Source of the DNA: an uncultured Eubacterium sp.
GTDB lineage: Bacteria > Bacillota > Clostridia > Lachnospirales > Lachnospiraceae
Direction of reading: 5' to 3'
Assembly: GCA_946611445.1 (NCBI GenBank)
Contig: CAMODP010000128.1
Coordinates: 1-5,421, forward strand
DNA: 5,421 bases
Shown: one piece after another, positions 1 through 5,421 of the stretch
Layout: every line of letters starts with the position of its first letter
Numbering within the stretch: position 1 is the stretch's first letter
Made by a program: the position numbers and the translations under genes
The notes under the pieces: generated by a model
The model's input: the letters and a program-made list of their open reading frames with translations, nothing else
Told to the model about the DNA's origin: nothing
Databases searched by the model: none

Positions 1-11
1 GATGTCTTTCA

Positions 12-70
12 GCCATTCGTGAGCAAGCTCCCGATGTCTTCAGACATCTTGTACACGCATGGCTCAATGC
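12..70. repeat. Nested inverted repeats downstream of the terminator
   Basis: TGAGC at 20-24 is complementary to GCTCA at 62-66, and the flanking bases extend this imperfectly (ATT near 14-16 with AAT near 66-68). Enclosed is the near-perfect palindrome GATGTC-TTCA-GACATC at 33-48. GAGCAAGCTC at 21-30 is a second small palindrome, and GATGTCT recurs at 1-7. Compact nested palindromes between genes are typical of dispersed intergenic repeat elements, but only one copy is visible. No gene is supportable in bases 1-77. Confidence 0.4.
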
Positions 71-77
71 TTCGCGC

Positions 78-122
78 AAAAAAAAGACCCTGCGTCGATA
101 TCTGTTATCGCCCGCAGGGTCT
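78..122 (-). terminator. Strong intrinsic terminator of the ncRNA (and probably the operon)
   Basis: On the minus strand AGACCCTGCG (122-113) pairs perfectly over 10 bp with CGCAGGGTCT (94-85). A small internal loop leads to an inner 5-bp stem (110-106 with 100-96) closing a 5-base loop. Eight consecutive T bases (85-78) follow, as expected for Rho-independent termination. In the plus direction no T-run follows the hairpin, so it works on minus-strand transcripts only. Confidence 0.92.
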
Positions 123-147
123 ACTTATGAAATTCCAGAAGTCTCAC
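121..147 (-). CDS. Possible 8-codon micro-ORF (MRLLEFHK) ending in the terminator stem
   Basis: AGGAGG at 160-155 lies seven bases upstream of a GTG at 147-145, ideal ribosome-binding geometry. The frame runs eight codons and stops at TAG 123-121, the last two bases of which lie in the terminator stem. A ribosome stopping there would cover the base of the hairpin, as in leader-peptide attenuators. The frame is too short to judge by composition, and the same bases take part in the closing stem of the RNA, so this may be chance. Confidence 0.15.
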   Translation of the reverse strand: MRLLEFHK

Positions 148-319
148 TATATAACCTCCTCTCAGTAATCCGCACATTCGGTAGATTCCCACCTGTTCCG
201 GATTGATCGGCACTCCTGCCGTTCCCTTTTCTTTGAGTCTGATCCGGTTGTTTTGTCCTGCCGAACTGTGCCAGGTGAAATGATCTCGTCTCTAAAGTAC
301 TGCTTCATTTCATGTTCAC

Positions 320-348
320 ATGATACTGAACATTCTTCTGATTGTCAA
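320..348 (-). promoter_or_regulatory. Sigma-A type promoter of the candidate ncRNA
   Basis: On the minus strand a perfect TTGACA (348-343) is followed by a 17-base spacer and TATCAT (325-320), a -10 box that keeps the key T, A and final T. The predicted start is near A313, six bases after the -10 box. This is the best promoter match I noticed in the window, and it drives no sizeable reading frame. Confidence 0.75.
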
Positions 349-402
349 GTGTTTTTTCTCAATATTTATATTACTTTATTATTTTCGCAATTTTCTGACG
401 CT
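349..402 (-). promoter_or_regulatory. A+T-rich stretch upstream of the ncRNA promoter, possible UP element
   Basis: Between the CapA stop and the -35 box the DNA becomes strongly A+T-rich, with A-tracts on the minus strand (AAAATAATAAAG and GAGAAAAAACAC among them). A-tracts directly upstream of a -35 box are the classical binding site for the RNA polymerase alpha C-terminal domain and are common at strong stable-RNA promoters. No hairpin followed by a T-run is seen here, so the stretch does not look like a terminator for the CapA gene. Confidence 0.4.
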
Positions 403-1728
403 TTATTCGTATGTCGCGGGACGGGCTGTTCCTTCTTCATCAATTGTCACATCTAAGGATATGGATTCCAGCAGACTGAAGATACTTTCCCGCCACTCCG
501 GCGTTTCCGCCCAGGCCGTATACACGCCGGACTGTGTACCCGGATGCAGGATCACCTCTGCAGATCCGTCCCGCAGCGAGGGTGTCTCATCCGGACGGCA
601 CTGTCCCGAAAAGCGGAGTTCGGCCACCATGGTGTCTATATCATAATTATCAAACCAGAAATTACCCAGGCTGTACAGAATAGGATGCCCCCCGGAAAAC
701 TGCAGCCCCTGAAGAATGTGCGTATGCGCGCCGATCACGGCATCAGCGCCGGCATCCAGATATGCCTGCGCGCTGTCGATCTGTTTATCCACCAGCCAGG
801 TAGAATGCTCCGTCCCCCAGTGGGGCAGCGCTATCACATAATCCGCGTTGGCCGCAGCCTCCCGGATTGCCTCCAGAAACAGCGTATCATCATAGCAGGC
901 AAGAATACCCGGCTGGTCTGCCGTCGCTTCCTGCGTGTAAACCGTGTATTCCGCGCAGGAGGCAGCCACGTAGGCAATTGTGAAGCCGTCCGCCTCCAGG
1001 TATACCGGCCTCATCGCTTCCTCCAGGCTGCGGCCGGCCCCGACGTAAGGAATGCCGGCTTTCTCGAGGGTCGCAAGCGTATCCAGAAACCCTTCTTCCC
1101 CATAATCAAACACATGGTTATTCGCCAAACCGACAATATCAACTCCCAGATCATGGAGCCATGAAACATGTTCCGGAGAGGAGCGGAACGTAAAGGCCTT
1201 GCCATCCAGCGGTTCTCCCCGGCTGCTGTAGGCGAACTCATTGTTAATCCACATCAGGTCCATTTCCCGCATCAGATCGATGAATCTCTCGTCAATGCCG
1301 TCCGAGATATCGTCCGACCCAAGAGAATCCAGATACTGGACGGGTATATAGTCGTCCGCAAAATTGATATCGCCGGCAAAGCCGAGCCGGATATCCCAGG
1401 TACGCATCCGGTCCTGTTCAGCTACCGGTTCGGCAATGAGCGGCTGCGGCGTGACCGGCTCCTGTACGGCTGCATCCTGTGCGGACGTACCCTGTGCGGA
1501 CGTTCCCTGTGCGGACGTTCCCTGTGCGGACGTATCCGGTACAGCCGCATCCTGCTCTGTTGCGGCAGCATTCTCCGAATCCCCGGCGACAGACTGTATG
1601 GCAGCAGATCCGGTGGTTATTTCTGCCGATACGGACTGTACTTCTGTCTCCTTCCCCCTGCCGCTGCAGGATGAGAGACAGGATACGGTCAGGAAACAAA
1701 TTAGCGGGATCAGATGTTGTCTTCTCAT
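403..1728 (-). CDS. CapA-family (PGA_cap) metallophosphoesterase-like lipoprotein
   Basis: This 441-residue protein has a short basic N-terminus, a hydrophobic segment and the lipobox LSSC with cysteine 21, so it is predicted to be a lipoprotein on the outer face of the membrane. Residues 25-108 form an Ala/Thr/Ser/Gln-rich linker with TSAQG repeats at 66-84. The CapA/PgsA fold follows: GDIN at 119-122, INNE at 161-164, LANNHVFDYG at 201-210, PHWGTEH at 302-308, GAHTH at 333-337 and GNFWF at 355-359. By family analogy D120, N204, H205, H303, H335 and H337 are likely metal ligands. CapA proteins are linked to poly-gamma-glutamate capsule export, but no capB/capC or other capsule gene is visible here, so the substrate is unknown and an enzyme acting on another envelope polymer is equally possible. 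The ATG has GGGAG nine bases upstream and starts 29 bases after the ATPase stop, which suggests co-transcription. No terminator directly follows the TAA. Confidence 0.93.
   Translation of the reverse strand: MRRQHLIPLICFLTVSCLSSCSGRGKETEVQSVSAEITTGSAAIQSVAGDSENAAATEQDAAVPDTSAQGTSAQGTSAQGTSAQDAAVQEPVTPQPLIAEPVAEQDRMRTWDIRLGFAGDINFADDYIPVQYLDSLGSDDISDGIDERFIDLMREMDLMWINNEFAYSSRGEPLDGKAFTFRSSPEHVSWLHDLGVDIVGLANNHVFDYGEEGFLDTLATLEKAGIPYVGAGRSLEEAMRPVYLEADGFTIAYVAASCAEYTVYTQEATADQPGILACYDDTLFLEAIREAAANADYVIALPHWGTEHSTWLVDKQIDSAQAYLDAGADAVIGAHTHILQGLQFSGGHPILYSLGNFWFDNYDIDTMVAELRFSGQCRPDETPSLRDGSAEVILHPGTQSGVYTAWAETPEWRESIFSLLESISLDVTIDEEGTARPATYE
1476..1535 (-). repeat. Four-unit 15-bp tandem repeat encoding the TSAQG linker
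   Basis: Four consecutive 15-base units, CCTGTGCGGACGTTC on the plus strand with variation only in the last bases, lie within the CapA-family gene. On the coding strand they specify TSAQ(G/D). The unit length is a multiple of three, so unit gain or loss would lengthen or shorten the linker between the lipid anchor and the enzyme domain without shifting the frame. Confidence 0.9.
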
Positions 1729-1757
1729 TCAGGAAATCTCCCGGTTGAATTCTTGCG

Positions 1758-4418
1758 TCAAAATAGAAGGTTTCTTTTGCTCATTTTCCTCTGCACTGCC
1801 TTGACGATCTCCACCACAGGAAGCACCAGTACGGCCAGGCCGATCGCAATTCCGTATTCCCTCAGTCCGACCGGGGTAAATCCGAACACGGCCGCAACAG
1901 GCGGTATTTTTATCACGGCAGTTACCAGCAGCAGTGAACCGGCCATGGCAGCCCAGAGGACACGGTTCTGCCTCTTCAGGGCAAATATGCTGGTCCTGCG
2001 GGATCGCATATTGAAGCTGTGGAAGATCTCACACATGTTCATTGTGAGAAAGGCCATCGTCATCCCGTGCGGCGAGATGCCTTTCGGGACTGCCCATGTT
2101 CCCGCCTCAAAATAATATCCGATGAAATATGATAAGATCGTGAGGGCCGTGACCAGCAATGCCTGATAAATAATATCCCCTGCCATACCGCCGGAAAAAA
2201 TGGAGTCGGTGGATTTGCGCGGGGGCCGTCTCATGAGTCCGGGTTCCCCTTCTTCCAGGCCAAGCGCCAGCGCCGGGAAACAGTCTGTGATCAGGTTGAT
2301 AAACAGAATGTGCACGGGGCTGAACAGTGTGAATCCCAGAACGGTTGCCGCAAACACACCGAATACTTCGCTCATGTTGGAGCTGAGACAGAACTGTATG
2401 GCTTTCCGAATATTGTCATAAATACGGCGGCCTTCCTGGACAGCCCTGACGATTGTCGCGAAGTTGTCATCCGCCAGAATCATGTCAGCCACATTTTTTG
2501 TCACATCCGTCCCGGTAATTCCCATGCCGATCCCGATGTCTGCCGACTTGATGGAAGGTGCGTCATTGACACCGTCACCAGTCATTGCGGTTATGGCGCC
2601 GCGCTCTCTCCATGCTTTTACGATGCGCACTTTGTGCTCCGGCTGGACGCGGGCATATACGCAGTAGCGCTCGACAGCCTCTTTCATATCCTCATCTGAA
2701 ATGTCATCCAGATCAGCCCCGGTCACAGCCTGCGAGGGATCCTGCAGGATTCCGAGGTCTCTGGCAATCGCTGCTGCCGTATCGCGGTGGTCTCCTGTGA
2801 TCATGACCGGACGGATGCCGGCCGCGCGGCATTCATCGATTGCCGCCTTTACCTCCGGGCGGACCGGATCGATCATGCCCGTCAGGCCGAGAAAGCACAG
2901 CTGCTGTTCCACATCCTCCGCAGTTCCGCAGGCCGGTTTCTCCTCCCATCTGCGCATGGCAACTGCCAGAACACGGAGGGCGCGGTCTGCCATCTGTTTG
3001 TTTTCAGCCAGCACCTCTTTCCTTTTTTCGTCTGTCAGCGGCTGCGGACCGCTGCCGTCCCACCAGGAATCGCAGCGGGCGAGGACCATATCCGGAGCCC
3101 CTTTTGTATACTGTACAAAAGCGTCTCCGTCCGCGTGTATTGTACTCATCAGTTTCCGCATGGAGTCGAAGGGGCACTCATCCACACGGGGGGTTTCCTG
3201 CTCCAGATCTTCCTTGCGCAAACCCTGTGAAAAGGCAAACGCGACAAGGGCTGCCTCTGTCGGTTCCCCCTCTGCCTGATCCTTTTCATTCAGGATGGCG
3301 TCTGAGCAAAGCGCCATCCCCTTCGCCACCAGCTGCGGGTCTCCTTTCGTTTCCGTAACTGTCATGCGATTCTGTGTCAGCGTGCCTGTTTTGTCAGAGC
3401 AGATGACCTGTGTGCACCCGAGTGTCTCGACAGCGGTCAGCTTGCGGATAACGGCATTCTGGCGGGACATCTTTGTGACACCGATCGAAAGCACCACGGT
3501 CACTACCGTTGCCAGACCTTCCGGAATCGCGGCAACTGCCAGCGATACGGCGACCATAAAGATCTGGAGGACCTGCGTCATGGAGCGGTCCCCCGTCCTG
3601 AACAGCTGGAAGCAGAAGATAAAAATGCAGATCAGTATGACCAGCAGGGAAAGCTTTTTTCCCAGTTCGTTCAGAGTGATCTGCAGCGGTGTCTGCTCAT
3701 CCTCAGTCTGGTTCAGCACAGCCGCGATCTTTCCCATCTCCGTAGACATGCCGGTATCTGTGATCACAGCTTTCCCGCGGCCATAGACGACGGTTGAGCC
3801 CATATAGCACATATTGGCCCGGTCGCCCAGAGGGATTTTTTCTGTCTCCTGCAGCGCCTCTGTCTTTTTATCTGAAGGTACGCTTTCACCGGTCAGGGCA
3901 GATTCCTCTATTTTCAGACGCGCGGCTTCCAGCAGACGGCCGTCAGCCGGCACAGCGTCCCCCGCCTCCAGTACCACAACATCTCCGGGAACCAGTTCCG
4001 CACTCCGGATGACCTGCAGTTTTCCGTCTCTGAGGACCTTGCAGGTGGCGGCAGTCATCGTCTGCAGCGCTTCAATGGCCTGCTCGGCCTTGCTCTCCTG
4101 AACAACACCGAGAACGGCATTGAGCAGCACGACAGCCAGGATAATAAAAACCTCTTCCAGGGATTCCCCGGACAGGATATTCGTCACGGCAGATATTCCC
4201 GCCGCGATGATAAGAAGAATGAGCATCGGGTCTTTCAGTTCATTCAGAAAACGCCGAAACAATGTCACCTTCTCGGGTTTTGCAAGTTCATTGCGTCCGA
4301 ATGTGTTCTGCCGTTTCCCGGCTTCCGCGGAGGTCAGGCCTCCGGCCGCTGTCTCCAGACGGCCGAGAACCTGTTCCACAGTCTCTGTGTATGGTTTATG
4401 GGATATTGCTTCTGCCAT
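1758..4418 (-). CDS. P-type Ca2+-transporting ATPase (type II, PacL/SERCA-like)
   Basis: This is a complete 886-residue pump, the usual length for bacterial type II ATPases. It should use ATP to export Ca2+ from the cytosol. Visible landmarks in order are an N-terminal cation-ATPase region (about 5-60), M1/M2 (about 64-108), the actuator-domain TGES at 176-179, M3/M4 (about 255-305) with PEGL at 299-302, the phosphorylation motif DKTGTLT at 342-348 (aspartate 342), the nucleotide-binding KGAPD at 439-443, TGD at 541-543, the hinge TGDGVNDAP at 613-621, and M5-M10 (about 673-875). Ca2+-ligand positions known from SERCA seem conserved: E300 in M4, N681 and E684 in M5, and N708, T711 and D712 in M6. 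The M8 position corresponding to SERCA E908 appears to be N794, so transport stoichiometry may differ. The start is preceded by AGAGAGG at a slightly long spacing. Other cations (Mn2+, or Na+/K+ in relatives) cannot be excluded, but the M4-M6 residues favour Ca2+. Confidence 0.95.
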   Translation of the reverse strand: MAEAISHKPYTETVEQVLGRLETAAGGLTSAEAGKRQNTFGRNELAKPEKVTLFRRFLNELKDPMLILLIIAAGISAVTNILSGESLEEVFIILAVVLLNAVLGVVQESKAEQAIEALQTMTAATCKVLRDGKLQVIRSAELVPGDVVVLEAGDAVPADGRLLEAARLKIEESALTGESVPSDKKTEALQETEKIPLGDRANMCYMGSTVVYGRGKAVITDTGMSTEMGKIAAVLNQTEDEQTPLQITLNELGKKLSLLVILICIFIFCFQLFRTGDRSMTQVLQIFMVAVSLAVAAIPEGLATVVTVVLSIGVTKMSRQNAVIRKLTAVETLGCTQVICSDKTGTLTQNRMTVTETKGDPQLVAKGMALCSDAILNEKDQAEGEPTEAALVAFAFSQGLRKEDLEQETPRVDECPFDSMRKLMSTIHADGDAFVQYTKGAPDMVLARCDSWWDGSGPQPLTDEKRKEVLAENKQMADRALRVLAVAMRRWEEKPACGTAEDVEQQLCFLGLTGMIDPVRPEVKAAIDECRAAGIRPVMITGDHRDTAAAIARDLGILQDPSQAVTGADLDDISDEDMKEAVERYCVYARVQPEHKVRIVKAWRERGAITAMTGDGVNDAPSIKSADIGIGMGITGTDVTKNVADMILADDNFATIVRAVQEGRRIYDNIRKAIQFCLSSNMSEVFGVFAATVLGFTLFSPVHILFINLITDCFPALALGLEEGEPGLMRRPPRKSTDSIFSGGMAGDIIYQALLVTALTILSYFIGYYFEAGTWAVPKGISPHGMTMAFLTMNMCEIFHSFNMRSRRTSIFALKRQNRVLWAAMAGSLLLVTAVIKIPPVAAVFGFTPVGLREYGIAIGLAVLVLPVVEIVKAVQRKMSKRNLLF

Positions 4419-4448
4419 GTTTTCCGATGCCTCTCTTGTTCTGTGCTT

Positions 4449-5421
4449 TTATGCTTTCTTTCTGGTATGCAGGATCAGACCGGATCCCATGAGTGCCGCT
4501 GCGAAAAGCAGTCCCCACAGCAGCATCCTGCTGCTGTCCCCGGTCGGCGCCGGTTTCGCGGTAAGCGGTGTCGGGGTGACCGTTCCGGAAGGCTGGACAG
4601 GCGCAGTGTCCTGAATGGTAAACGAAGCCGCCGCACCGTCTCCGTCATCAAACATAGCCGTCAGGGTATGCGTCCCGGCAGGAAGTGTGTCCAGATACGA
4701 GGACTTCAGGCTGATCACTACGCTTCCGGCTCTGGCCGTGTAGTTGTCCCTGCTGACCTCAGTTCCGTCGATCAGGATACCCGAGAAATGCCGGAAGGTT
4801 TCCTCATCGTTCTGTGTTCTTCTGAAGATAAACTCCAGCGAGCTCCCTGTTCCCTTCCTCTTTATACTCCCGTTTCCGTATACGGTTGAATATCCGCCCT
4901 TGCCGGTAACCGTCAGTGTACCGGGTTTCTGTCTGACCGTATAGTTTGCCCGCTCCGCAGTGCCCCAGCTGATGCTGCAGGTGTTGCTGGACGTACCGAT
5001 CAGCGTCTGGCTGCCGACAGCAGTCGCGGTGAGGGTCTCTCCGTTTACCAGTCCCGTTACCTTTACCTCTTTATTGGTCAGAGGCGTTCCGTCATATACC
5101 TTTGTCGCGGATCCTGTCTCAATCACCAGCGGAACAGGCGTTATGGTCAATATGCCGTCCTGTATCTGGAAAGTAACCTGAGCATTCGGGTCCTGATAGA
5201 CAAAATCATCTGCCGTAAGCGCCATATTCCAGGTACCGGCGTTCTTTGCCTTCACATACGCCGCGCTTCCATCCCGCAGCCTGAGTTTACTGCTGTCAAA
5301 CGCGGGGTTATCTGACGCGGCAGTATATCCCTGCAGTTCCTGATCCAGACCTGTGTAGTCCCTCGTCGCCCTGCTGCCCGTGATCCGTATTACCATAGCT
5401 GTCTTTGTCGGAATCGGCGTC
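4449..5421 (-). CDS. C-terminal part of a wall-attached, multi-domain surface protein (5' end outside window)
   Basis: The frame stays open to the window edge, so 323 C-terminal residues are visible; the ATG at 5396 is internal, because in-frame codons (reading TPIPTKTA) continue upstream of it. Two beta-rich repeat modules of the kind seen in Clostridia adhesins come first: one at about residues 10-97 (ITGSR..YTG, ending GILTITP) and one at about 98-172 with the hallmark KVYDGTPLT and GTLTVTG. A third module at about 185-270 (LEFIFRR, IDGTEV..NYTA, SYLDTLPAGTHTLTAMFDDG) resembles the X2/Ig-like spacer that often precedes the anchor. A Pro/Thr-rich linker, the string PAPTGD, a hydrophobic segment of about 20 residues and a basic RKKA tail follow, which is the layout of a sortase sorting signal. 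The role is probably adhesion or scaffolding outside the cell. No catalytic domain is visible, and the N-terminal function cannot be known from here. The stop lies 30 bases before the ATPase gene, with no terminator between them. Confidence 0.85.
   Translation of the reverse strand, partial: TPIPTKTAMVIRITGSRATRDYTGLDQELQGYTAASDNPAFDSSKLRLRDGSAAYVKAKNAGTWNMALTADDFVYQDPNAQVTFQIQDGILTITPVPLVIETGSATKVYDGTPLTNKEVKVTGLVNGETLTATAVGSQTLIGTSSNTCSISWGTAERANYTVRQKPGTLTVTGKGGYSTVYGNGSIKRKGTGSSLEFIFRRTQNDEETFRHFSGILIDGTEVSRDNYTARAGSVVISLKSSYLDTLPAGTHTLTAMFDDGDGAAASFTIQDTAPVQPSGTVTPTPLTAKPAPTGDSSRMLLWGLLFAAALMGSGLILHTRKKA
4517..4537 (-). repeat. Perfect 9-bp inverted repeat within the surface-protein anchor codons
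   Basis: ACAGCAGCA (4517-4525) and TGCTGCTGT (4529-4537) form a perfect hairpin with a 3-base loop, in the codons at the start of the membrane segment. It lies about 100 bases upstream of the ATPase start. No proper T-run follows on the minus strand, so it is not a terminator. It may be a by-product of leucine and serine codon choice. Confidence 0.5.

Larger units (their letters stand above)
78..313 (-). ncRNA. Candidate structured non-coding RNA, about 235 nt, family not identified
   Basis: The transcript is bounded by the promoter at 348-320 and the terminator at 122-78. Its predicted first bases, 313-307, pair with 133-127 (7 bp), and 306-303 then pair with 141-138 across a four-base bulge, closing a body of about 187 nt just before the terminator. 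Inside, 221-217 pair with 212-208 around the tetraloop GGAG, 193-189 pair with 184-180 around GAAT, and 204-199 pair with 172-167 to enclose the latter hairpin. An alternative 6-bp helix, 247-242 with 203-198, excludes that last pairing. The AAAAGGGAAC stretch at 230-221 is purine-rich. Length and closed ends recall 6S RNA, and other large Firmicutes RNAs such as raiA are possible, but I see no decisive family signature. It could also be the 3' end of the upstream operon's mRNA, or a regulatory leader of a gene beyond base 1. No convincing protein-coding frame covers it. Confidence 0.6.

Noticed and set aside
165..200. T-box leader, suggested by GGTGG followed by ACCG and a downstream terminator
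   Set aside because: The contiguous T-box sequence (GGTGG-N-ACCGCG) is interrupted and lies about 60 bases before the terminator without a matching antiterminator arrangement.
1..206. Two open plus-strand frames running in from the left edge (ending at 168 and 206)
   Set aside because: Both cross the palindromes, the terminator hairpin and the ncRNA. Neither has a start with a ribosome binding site in the window nor a recognisable protein pattern.
180..230. Cobalamin riboswitch, suggested by AAAAGGGAAC and GGTGGGAATC
   Set aside because: The GCCACUGU box and the downstream GGAGACCUGCC-type element are absent, and the spacing of the recognisable pieces is wrong.
162..308. Minus-strand frame of 48 codons starting MKQYFRDEII inside the ncRNA
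   Set aside because: It starts only about five bases after the predicted transcription start and has no ribosome binding site. The product is a highly charged, featureless peptide, and the frame overlaps the proposed helices.
253..646. Plus-strand frames overlapping the 3' end of the CapA gene
   Set aside because: They have no ribosome binding site, low-complexity or Cys/Ser-rich products, and are antisense to a clearly real gene and to the ncRNA promoter.
1168..1674. Plus-strand frame with a repeated CGRTLCGRSLCGR-like product
   Set aside because: The repeats are only the antisense reading of the 15-bp TSAQG tandem repeat in the CapA-family gene.
2701..3786. Long plus-strand frames opposite the ATPase gene
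   Set aside because: They are Ser/Arg/Pro-rich shadow frames opposite a fully conserved P-type ATPase; no independent motif or ribosome binding site was found.
4419..4448. Terminator or separate promoter between the surface-protein gene and the ATPase gene
   Set aside because: The 30-base gap contains only a Shine-Dalgarno-like AGAGAGG, with no hairpin plus T-run and no credible -35/-10 pair.

Overview
The window looks like a piece of a Firmicutes (Clostridia) chromosome, most likely a gut member of the Lachnospiraceae. This rests on the style of the surface-protein domains, the TGD-type sorting tail, the Gram-positive lipoprotein signal, GGAG-type ribosome binding sites and a moderately high G+C content with A+T-rich intergenic DNA. 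The assignment is an inference from protein style, not a database result.

Everything that can be supported as a gene lies on the minus strand and reads from base 5421 towards base 1. First comes the C-terminal part of a large wall-attached surface protein, whose start lies outside the window. It is followed after 30 bases by a complete P-type Ca2+-ATPase of 886 residues, and after a further 29 bases by a complete CapA-family metallophosphoesterase-like lipoprotein of 441 residues. The short gaps, common strand and lack of terminators between them suggest one operon devoted to the cell envelope and cation handling: an exported wall protein, a membrane calcium pump and a membrane-tethered extracellular enzyme. 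The other large open frames on both strands are shadows of these three genes.

The roughly 400 bases downstream of the CapA gene hold the most interesting material. Inside an A+T-rich stretch is a near-consensus sigma-A promoter (TTGACA, 17-base spacer, TATCAT). The predicted start point falls on the first base of a stem that would join the two ends of a ~187-nt RNA body, and a strong intrinsic terminator follows four bases later. This is the layout of a free-standing structured non-coding RNA gene of about 235 nt. I could not assign it to a known family by eye. It contains several mutually exclusive helices, nine GGA triplets, and a well-spaced Shine-Dalgarno sequence leading to an 8-codon frame that ends inside the terminator stem.

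Beyond the terminator (bases 1-77) there is no gene I can support, only a set of nested inverted repeats that may belong to a dispersed intergenic element. The CapA gene also carries a four-unit 15-bp tandem repeat encoding its TSAQG linker, which is a candidate length-variable site.
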